From Mikrocytos mackini (Eukaryota > Endomyxa > Ascetosporea > Mikrocytida > Mikrocytiidae), in NCBI GenBank assembly GCA_030180075.1, contig JASNJN010003339.1, forward strand, positions 1-26,139: 26,139 bases of DNA, in the 5' to 3' direction. Position numbers and translations under genes: made by a program. Shown here piece by piece: positions 20,169 to 26,139 of this stretch. Numbering within the stretch: position 1 is the stretch's first letter; each line of letters starts with the position of its first letter. The notes under the pieces are model-generated. The model made no database searches, had not been told where the DNA came from, and worked only from the letters and a program-made list of their open reading frames with translations.

Positions 20169-20721
20169 TTTGCCTCAAAAAGTGTGAAATTGCCTCAAAA
20201 TCTTGTATTTGCCTCATTTTACAAGCTCTGGCTCCAAATCTTATGTGTGCCTCATTTGTGCTGTGGCCTCAAAAAAAAATTTTAACGGACTACAAGGGTT
20301 AAAATTATGAAAATAATACTTGTTGGAATGCAGTAGAGCTTAAATTGGTATGTTTTAAAATGTTTACTTGTTCTATAAGTCCGGTTAATCTATAAAACTT
20401 CATTATTTTTGGGTGAAGAACCGATTTTTTCAAAATTGTGAAATAGGACTTCTAATTTGTTTTAAACATTGTATTCAGCTATCTGAACGATATTTGTTTG
20501 AGAAACTTGTCTATGAAAACTCCGATTTTGATATTTATTCTTCGTTACATGGAAAAATTGAATTTCGGAAAATTTTCATTACACAACACATAAATTTATT
20601 TTATATTCCAAGAAAAANNTATATTTTAAAGTCGTATGAGGCACACACAAGATTTTGAGACAAACACACATTTTTGAGGCAATTTACACATTTTTGAGGC
20701 AATTTACACACTTTTGAGGCA
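20169..20721. mobile_element. Miniature element with inverted terminal arrays of GCCTCA units
   Basis: The left end (20169-20275) carries about six units around TTGCCTCAAAA or close variants. The right end (20638-20721) carries about five units in the opposite orientation (TTTTGAGGCAA). The innermost pairs correspond: CTCAAAATCTTGT on the left and ACAAGATTTTGAG on the right. The middle is AT-rich and has no convincing gene; the 81-codon frame at 20413-20658 is not supported. No target duplication is obvious. The design (oppositely oriented short-repeat arrays at both ends) is like foldback elements. Confidence 0.55.
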
Positions 20722-21110
20722 GATTCAATTGTAGCCATATATGTGCAGGATGATTATTTAACTGACAATATAATTTTTTCTTGGAATTTTTATTTGTTTT
20801 TGCGGCAATTTATAAAGTAATGAAAATATCTAGACCTGATTTTGTCAAAGTGTTATCGGCCATTTTTGAAAAACCATCATAATTCATCTAAAAGTAAATA
20901 TAATTGAATTGCCGGATAAATTCAATTTGAAAATTTTGTTAATATAATTTATAGAATTAAAAAACATCAAAAAATCAGGGAAAGTGTAAGAATTTCAGGA
21001 AAAATGCAACTTTTTCAGGCAAAATGAATTTCAATCGGATTTACGTCGAATTTTACACAAAATATGTGACCACAAGTTTAGTCACATATATTCCGAACCC
21101 CAGTTATGAA
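20722..21110. other. AT-rich stretch with a degenerate GGGAAAATG-like array
   Basis: At 20975-21027 there are three units starting TCAGG and ending near AAGTG, AAATG or AAATG, resembling the CGGGGAAAATG arrays that end the foldback elements at 4262-4360 and 6397-6496. This may be the end of a further, older relative. Nothing else is recognised. Confidence 0.4.
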
Positions 21111-22003
21111 TATATTTCTACGAGTTCCAAGTTCTACAATTACTCGAGTTTCGAGTTTGTGATTTTGGACCAAGTCGAGTATTTGGGCGAGTTATTATAA
21201 AAATAAAATCGTAAAATAGTAAGAAAAACAGGATAGTAAATAAAATAATCGCCAAATCTTGAAGTTTTGCCCAAATACCATCTAAAATTATATTGTTATC
21301 GCCTTTTAAAACTTATAAAATTTTATGTCTAATTAAATGCTATATTTTGGTAGTAAATCTAGAAGTTTCTATGAAATATTTTCCCTACTTTGCTTGACTT
21401 AAAATTCGAGTCAAATTCGAGTGGTTATAATGAAACCACCCACAAAAATTTNAAACTACCCAAAAATTGGCCAAATTTTTTTGAAAATCGATATTTAGCT
21501 ACCTCTAATGGCAGAACAAATATTATAAATTTACTTTAAATTTATTAATACATGCCATCTTTAATATACAGATTTAACCAAAAATATATGTGGGAGTTTT
21601 TTTAATTTGTGGCATTTTTCAGAATTGGCGGGTAGTTTCAAATTTTTGTGGGTGGTTTCATTATAACCACTCGAATTTGACTCGAATTTTAAGTCAAGCN
21701 AAGTAGGGAAAATATTGCATAGAAACTTGTAGATTTACTGCCAAAATGTAGCAATTAATTATGCATAAATTTTTTTTAGTTTTGAAAAGCGATAAAAATG
21801 TAATTTTAGATGGTATTTTGGCAAAACTTTAAGATTTGGCGAATTTGGAAACTTATATTTGGCAATTATTTTATTTACTAGCCTGTTTTTCTTGCTATTT
21901 TACGATTTTATTTTTATAATAACTCGCTCGAAAACTTGACTCGGTCCAAAATCACAAACTCGAAACTCGAGTAATTGTACAACTCGGAACTCGTAGAACT
22001 ATA
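21111..22003. mobile_element. Foldback element made of two head-to-head repeat units
   Basis: The outer ends read TATATTTCTACGAGTTCC (left) and GGAACTCGTAGAACTATA (right). Arms of about 350 bases run inward to 21460 and 21631, with a loop of about 170 bases that is not paired. Arms differ by many substitutions and indels, so it is old. The right arm is the same repeat as 24440-24768, in the same direction. Motifs such as CTCGAGTTTCGAG recur near the ends. There is no coding region; frames crossing the right end are not genes. Confidence 0.75.
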
Positions 22004-22006
22004 GTC

Positions 22007-22751
22007 TGTGTATGCTGCCCCTCTGATCAGATCCGTAGGCCAATGTCTACGATTCACGGACACCGAACTCGAGGATCTTACCAGATTCGCTAGAGTCCAG
22101 GTCAAGAGGGCCAATAGGATCCCATGAAAGATCTCAAACGGGAGAGTCCATGCAAATATCATATTTTACAGGAAACAACATTTTTCAAAAAAATTAAATG
22201 TCGATTTTCAAATAACATTGACATATATAATGTGTATTAAATTCTCGGAAACAGCATAAAAATAATGGTTTTTAGACTTTTGGGTATTTTATGGATATTC
22301 TTGGCCAAGAGAATTTTCAGTTTTAGTTAAACGGCCCAAATTTAAAATTTATCCAAAATAAAGAGCAAGGTAAAATTTTAAGAGCCCATACATATGTTAA
22401 AATTCACTAAAAAATAACATATATCATTTTCGGTTGATTTAAAAAGAAAAAATTTAAATGTTGTTTCCTGTAAAATATGATATGTGAGTCCATGCCAGGC
22501 CAGAGGTAGGTGGTTTTGGATTGCCAAACTTCAAACACGAATACTGGCTAGAAATACTAGCAGTCTCCAAGTACCTTAAAGCGTGCAAATTGGATGAAGT
22601 GTCAAGTGAAGGCAATAGTCGATTTATCAGGGGTAGTCTCGCTGAAAACATTATGAGAGTCCAGGAATGGTTATTCAAGCGTCGACTAGAGATGAAGGCA
22701 ACAAAGGTGGATATAGTTGGTCGTATCCAGGAAGAAGCTGAAAGAATTTAG
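22007..22751 (+). pseudogene. LINE polyprotein, post-RT region, interrupted
   Basis: Before the miniature element, the frame reads FTDTELEDLTRFARVQVKRA and then meets a TGA stop. After the element it continues HARPEVGGFGLPNFKHEY; the GGFGLPNF block is typical of the region just after the reverse transcriptase thumb in R2-like elements. A TAG stop at 22749-22751 then separates it from the endonuclease part, which lies in the same frame. The pieces were once contiguous, as shown by the target duplication GAGTCCATGC. The region is probably a linker or DNA-binding part of the polyprotein. Confidence 0.7.
22154..22485. mobile_element. 332-bp miniature element with 10-bp target duplication (Mutator-like)
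   Basis: Terminal inverted repeats of about 30 bp begin AAATATCATATTTTACAGG on the left; the right end is the complement with one mismatch (ACATATC). The target duplication GAGTCCATGC lies at 22144-22153 and 22486-22495. A 9-10 bp duplication is characteristic of Mutator-like elements, so this superfamily is likely but not proven. The interior is AT-rich and non-coding. It interrupts a LINE coding frame that reads on across the site. Confidence 0.85.
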
Positions 22752-22775
22752 CAACTTACTGGACGAAACACATCC

Positions 22776-23510
22776 ATGTTGGGTGTCGATGAGGAAGAAC
22801 ACCAACACCTTTTAAAGTGGAATGCTACAAAACTCCCATCTGGCTTTAACAGAGCCAGAAAGAGAGATTTTGTCAACCACCAGCTCACCCATATCTGGCT
22901 TAAACAACCAGGTCTGTCTCGTAACGATGGCAAGAAAATCTTGCAGTTACAAGACGGAAAAGGAGATATCCGGACATGGGCAAAAGTCATAAACCGGGAC
23001 CTCTCCAACCTATGTCGGAAGTGTCATTCCACATGGGAAACTGTCGGACATGTATTGGGAGCATGTAAAAAAATTCCCTTTGCTCTCCTAAAGTCTCGTC
23101 ATGATGGAGTCGTTCTGCAAATAGCAAACGAAGTCATCAGAAGAAGAGGATTAGGAGACAAACTCAAGCTATCAGACATGGGTAGGAGAATCGAGAAAAA
23201 CTCGGACTCCTTCCAACTGGTGCTAGACCAAAAGCTATGGGTTGAAGGTATGGAGGGCAAGCCACATTCCCTCCTTCCGGATATCATAGCAATAGACCAT
23301 GCATCCAGGCGGGTAGAACTGCTAGAAGTAGCAGTCCCCGCCGAAGACTTGATCAAATCTCGGNAAGAAGAGAAGTCCGGGGAATACCTGGACCTCATCC
23401 CTGTACTTCGGAACCAGTACCCTGGTTTCGAGGTGAAGGTGAGAGCCTTCATTATTGGACAACTCGGAGTAATTTCCAAACGCTCTACACAAAGTCTTAT
23501 ACACTTTTAA
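22776..23510 (+). CDS. LINE C-terminal zinc knuckle and restriction-like endonuclease
   Basis: 244 codons in the same frame as the upstream LINE piece; the Met at 22776 is internal and was not the original start. The sequence shows a CCHC knuckle C80-x2-C83-x8-H92-x4-C97, followed by SRHDGVV (RHD at 108-110), a pattern found before the endonuclease in R2-type elements. The endonuclease has PD at 168-169, Asp174, then ELLEVAVPAED at 181-191 and K200-x3-Y204, matching the PD...(D/E)xK-like nuclease of the R2/R4/NeSL group. This enzyme nicks target DNA to start target-primed reverse transcription. One residue is ambiguous (N at 23364). The exact clade needs a tree. Coding may end early, since similarity after 23510 is unclear. 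Confidence 0.8.
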   Translation: MLGVDEEEHQHLLKWNATKLPSGFNRARKRDFVNHQLTHIWLKQPGLSRNDGKKILQLQDGKGDIRTWAKVINRDLSNLCRKCHSTWETVGHVLGACKKIPFALLKSRHDGVVLQIANEVIRRRGLGDKLKLSDMGRRIEKNSDSFQLVLDQKLWVEGMEGKPHSLLPDIIAIDHASRRVELLEVAVPAEDLIKSRXEEKSGEYLDLIPVLRNQYPGFEVKVRAFIIGQLGVISKRSTQSLIHF

Positions 23511-23611
23511 AGAGGGCTTGCAAACAGCAGGTAACCTCCTGGGCAAACAAACCCAAGCGGATCCGCACAATCAACCACTTCGTTGAAGAAATCAAAAATA
23601 TTAGTTTAAAA
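23511..23611 (+). other. LINE 3' tail
   Basis: About 100 bases after the endonuclease stop with the same less AT-rich composition, interrupted at 23612 by the end of a hAT element. No poly-A tail is visible before the junction. Confidence 0.45.
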
Positions 23612-23630
23612 CAGGGGTCGCAATCCGTGG
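23612..23630 (+). repeat. hAT 5' terminal inverted repeat start
   Basis: CAGGGGTCGCAATCCGTGG fits the consensus start of hAT terminal repeats. The matching 3' repeat is outside the window, so its pairing cannot be tested here. Confidence 0.6.
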
Positions 23631-23995
23631 GACGACGTCCCCATAGGGGGACATGGCCGGAAATTTGGGGACGTATTGTTATGTATGGGGGGCATGGACT
23701 TGGATTCCTCCGTGTTGCTGTGCGTTGAAAACGTATGTTTTGCTGTTAGGCGGTTATAGACACATGTCTATAAGATATGTGTCCTAGATAGATGTAGATA
23801 TGGTTAGAAAGACGGAAATATGTGAGTTTCTATGGATTTTAAATTTGCTTGTTAATTAATTTTCCCGATAATATACAATCTGTTTGTTCAATTAATATAA
23901 ATATAAAGGTTGCACAATGTGGTTAAATTGATATTTGGCTATGGAATTTCCCGTAGTCCGTTTTATTTTTTAAATCTTAAATCAAATAACACCAC

Positions 23996-24354
23996 ATGGA
24001 CAGAACTCGCCACTACAAAGAAACATACATCAACATGGGGTTTATAAATAACATGGATGGTCATATTGACCGTCCTCGATGTATATTCTGCAGTGGAATT
24101 CTTTCAAATGGATCCTTGAAACCAGGTCGCTTACAGACCCATCTAGATACCCAACACCCTGGTCACACCGAGAAAACAGAGGATTATTACAAAAGATAGG
24201 CCATATTATTTAAAGAACGCCTATTTTTAGCCATAAAGAAGCCCAAAATAACAGACATTAATTACTAGGTTCTTAAAATTTCGTACTTCATCTCTTTGAC
24301 CATTGGAAGAAGAAAACTTCCATATACTTTGGGCGAAACACTAATTAAGCCGAG
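23996..24354 (+). pseudogene. hAT transposase N-terminal BED-like zinc finger and linker
   Basis: The first 67 codons from ATG 23996 encode a BED-like zinc finger: YINMGFI, then C29-x2-C32 and H49-x4-H54 (HLDTQH), as in ZBED5, ZMYM6 and SCAND3-type hAT proteins, where it binds the element's ends. A TAG at 24197-24199 ends the open frame. Reading on in the same frame gives AILFKERLFLAIKKPKI, a further stop, then SYFISLTIGRRKLPYTLGET, which matches the family's ASYxVSxxIA...TIGExLI block. The protein is then interrupted by an inserted repeat at about 24357. The frame is the same as that of the core at 24779. Confidence 0.72.
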
Positions 24355-24356
24355 CT

Positions 24357-24768
24357 TATAGTTCGCATTCGAAGTAGAGTTTCCCCTCGACTCGGCTCGA
24401 GGCGAGCATTCGCTCCAAGTTGAGACAAAATGCAACTCAAACTCGGCTCGAATTAGAGGTTGAGCTAAGTATGCAAAATATTCTGTACAAACTTGTGGAT
24501 TTAATACTAAAATATAGAAACTGGTTACAACTAAATTTTTGTTAAAAGAATAAAAAGCAACAAAATTGTAATTTGAATGATATTTAAGCAAAATTTCAAA
24601 TTTTGGGATTTTTCGAATTTGCATTTTGATGATTGTTTTATTTACTATCCTATTTTCTTTATTTTACAATTTTATTTTGAAAAGAACTCGCTCGAAATAC
24701 TCGACTCGGTCCAAAATCACAAACTCTAAACTCGAGTAATTTAACAACTCGGAACTCGTAGAACTATA
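24357..24768. mobile_element. 412-bp repeat inserted in the hAT gene, related to the foldback at 21111-22003
   Basis: The last about 330 bases (24440-24768) align with the right arm of the foldback at 21665-22003, including the end GGAACTCGTAGAACTATA. The left end TATAGTTC is the inverted copy of the right end GAACTATA, so the unit has at least short (8-bp) terminal repeats, possibly with a TA target duplication. It interrupts the transposase between TLGETLIKP and the region before SLSPNTV, and apparently replaced or followed loss of some residues. The 119-codon minus-strand frame here is not considered a gene. Confidence 0.7.
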
Positions 24769-24778
24769 ATTCGAAGAA

Positions 24779-25549
24779 TTGAATGAGACAACAAGAAACG
24801 AAGCATATAAACAAATTTCTCTTTCACCAAACACGGTTAAGGCGCGTATTCATAATATAGCAGATTATATTAGATATTCTTTCGTTAAAAGGATCCAAGA
24901 GAATTCTTTAAATAGGGTTTATGCCCTCCAACTTGATGAAGCAACGGACATTTCTAGTGACACCAGAGTTTCTGTATTTATCAGATGGGCTGAGAAAACG
25001 GGAATATATGAGCACATTCTCTCTTGTTCAACTAACGAGTCCTTTAATACAGGCAACGATCTGTTTTTAACTTTGTCAAATGTTCTAAAAAAAGCAAGAT
25101 TACATTGGGATAAATTGATAGGACTTTGTACTGACGGAGCTCCCGCAATGACGGGAAATAATAAAGGGCTTAGAAAATTCGTTAAAGATAAAGCTCCCGG
25201 TGTTCTTTTCAATCACTGTATCATTCACCGCTTAGCATTAAGTTCAAAGAATTTAAACAGTACATTGGATAATGTATTAAATACATATGTTAGCATAGTA
25301 AACTTTATAAAAAGAAGCCCGTTGAAAGCCAGAGTTTTCAAGAAAATTTGTACAGAAATTGATGAAGCACATAAGACTTTGCTTTACCACACAGAAGTAA
25401 GGTGGTTAAGCCGGGGAAATGTATTGAATAGAATTTTTAGTACGCGTAAATCTATAATTAAGTTTTTAGAATTTAATGAAGATTGCAAAGATAATGAAAA
25501 AATAAAATTATTGTTAAACAAATTCAAAAAACAATCAATTTCAACTTAA
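24779..25549 (+). CDS. hAT transposase catalytic core (ZBED5/SCAND3-like), fragment
   Basis: 256 codons of open frame; the Met is internal. Visible blocks in order: SLSPNTVKARIHNIADYI, then LQLDEATDIS with the first catalytic Asp (Asp53), CTDGAPAMTG with the second (Asp119), HCIIHRLALSSKNL (136-149), a VNFIKRSPLKARVF segment and EVRWLSRGNVLNRIF. This layout is the DDE core of the hAT subgroup that also gave rise to host genes such as ZBED5 and SCAND3. The frame ends in a TAA near the sequence FKKQSIST, where a single-base frameshift moves the protein into the frame of the next segment. Nothing suggests it is a domesticated host gene: it keeps transposon ends and is broken. Confidence 0.85.
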   Translation: MNETTRNEAYKQISLSPNTVKARIHNIADYIRYSFVKRIQENSLNRVYALQLDEATDISSDTRVSVFIRWAEKTGIYEHILSCSTNESFNTGNDLFLTLSNVLKKARLHWDKLIGLCTDGAPAMTGNNKGLRKFVKDKAPGVLFNHCIIHRLALSSKNLNSTLDNVLNTYVSIVNFIKRSPLKARVFKKICTEIDEAHKTLLYHTEVRWLSRGNVLNRIFSTRKSIIKFLEFNEDCKDNEKIKLLLNKFKKQSIST

Positions 25550-25550
25550 T

Positions 25551-26139
25551 CTAGGCTATTTGGCTGACATTGTTACTCTAATTAACAAAGGAAATTTGAA
25601 ACTACAAGGGAAGAATTCAAATTTAGTCATTCTTATGCAGGAAATAAATATACTTAAATCAAAGCTTATGTTAAATTTGAGACATGTCGAAAGAGATAAC
25701 TTTACAGATTTCAAACAGCTTACTAGTTTGGAAATTCCAATTACCTATAAGACAACAATTATAACACATTTAAAACTTTTAATTAAGGCCATGAATTCAT
25801 ATTTTCCCGGAACTATGGAAAACATAAATTCTTTAATTTTAGATCCGATCACATATAACGAAGATGAACTTGAAAATATTGAAATTAGGGATAATTTAAT
25901 AGAGCTAAAAAGTGATCTGGAGTTGAACAGTTTTAAAGAAAAACATCATTATGAAAAGTATTGGTGCAAAAATTTTGCATCTTATCCAATAATTTCGAGT
26001 TTTGTTTTGAGATTTTTAATTCCCTTATAAACAAAATATTTAAGTGAATGTAGTTTTTCTACTTTACTTAAAATTAAAAATAAAGAAAGGAACAAGGTTG
26101 AGAAAAAAGATCAATTAATAGTTGCGTTATCTGACATGG
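25551..26139 (+). pseudogene. hAT transposase C-terminal part and dimerization domain, open to window end
   Basis: After the frameshift the protein resumes as NLGYLADIVTLINKGNLKLQ, matching the family block LxYLADIFxHLNxLNxxLQG, and continues 156 codons to a TAA at about 26030. The same frame then reads TKYLSECSFSTLLKIKNKER and KKDQLIVALSDM up to the window edge. This is the hAT C-terminal dimerization domain (TTYLCExxFSxLxxIKxKxRN...LRxALS in relatives). The stop lies just before that domain. Confidence 0.8.

Larger units (their letters stand above)
22004..23611 (+). mobile_element. 3' part of a LINE with restriction-like endonuclease (R2 superclade), interrupted by a miniature element
   Basis: The plus strand carries the C-terminal third of a non-LTR retrotransposon. 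Coding similarity starts at about 22007, directly beside the foldback element, and is split by the miniature element at 22154-22485 with its 10-bp duplication. The reverse transcriptase core and everything upstream are missing (5' truncation or loss). A 3' tail of about 100 bases follows the coding region and ends where a hAT element begins at 23612. Base composition is less AT-rich than the surroundings, suggesting a more recent arrival or coding constraint. Confidence 0.8.
23612..26139 (+). mobile_element. hAT DNA transposon (ZBED5/SCAND3-like), 3' end outside window
   Basis: The element begins CAGGGGTCGCAATCC, a typical hAT terminal repeat start (CAGGGGTCxxCAA). The likely 8-bp target duplication on the left is GTTTAAAA; its partner would lie beyond the window. 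A long 5' untranslated region (to 23995) precedes a zinc-finger exon-like piece, an inserted repeat (24357-24768) and the catalytic core. Stops, at least one frameshift and the insertion make this copy non-autonomous. It sits in the tail of the LINE, so it inserted after the LINE. Confidence 0.82.

Noticed and set aside
23099-23570. Minus-strand open frames opposite the LINE endonuclease
   Set aside because: They are shadows of the plus-strand endonuclease, whose motifs are clear.
24779-26030. Domesticated host gene of the ZBED5/SCAND3 type
   Set aside because: The hAT terminal repeat is still present at 23612, and the gene has stops, a frameshift and an insertion.

Overview
The window looks like AT-rich intergenic DNA from an invertebrate animal, possibly an arthropod. 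This guess rests on the element types (OTU-bearing Helitron, restriction-like-endonuclease LINE, ZBED5/SCAND3-like hAT, many foldback and miniature elements) and not on any host gene. I see no host gene, RNA gene or CRISPR array. Standard stop codons fit all recognisable proteins. Scattered Ns lie mostly inside repeats, so some of the sequence is uncertain.

Layout: (1) 1-2238 is a nearly exact palindrome with a tract of 8-bp repeats in its arms, and a 250-bp miniature element (2188-2437) overlaps its right end. (2) 2810-4360 and 5011-6496 are two sister foldback elements. They share a tail of (C)GGGGAAAATG-type repeats, and their central loop lies in opposite orientation in the two copies. 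(3) 6701-6806 is a short perfect-looking hairpin, followed by the C-terminal end of a hAT transposase (minus strand, 6900-7293). (4) 7314-19372 is a Helitron cluster: a 3'-end fragment (plus), a helicase fragment (plus), a long copy (minus) and a nearly full copy (plus), with each change of direction being a head-to-head or snapback junction. (5) 19373-22003 holds miniature and foldback elements. (6) 22004-23611 is the 3' end of a LINE interrupted by a 332-bp miniature element with a 10-bp target duplication. (7) 23612 to the window end is a hAT transposon inserted in the LINE tail and itself interrupted by a repeat related to the foldback at 21111-22003.

Functionally, the Helitron coding region reads OTU-like cysteine protease, zinc-binding region, HUH Rep nuclease (HxH, then YxxxYxxK) and PIF1 helicase (Walker A, DEFSM, GD-QLPPV, HKSQG, YVALSR). 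Both long copies are broken by frame changes. They share one break in the helicase and each also carries private ones, so they are real diverged copies of an already damaged parent. The OTU domain has the DGNC cysteine box but shows Gln where the family's catalytic His is expected.

The most notable theme is the density of long inverted repeats: six of roughly 0.2 to 9.5 kb, plus one about 100-bp hairpin. Either this genome readily forms or keeps fold-back structures, or part of this is an amplification or assembly artefact. Divergence between arms argues against a pure artefact for most of them; the 1-2238 palindrome is the least certain.
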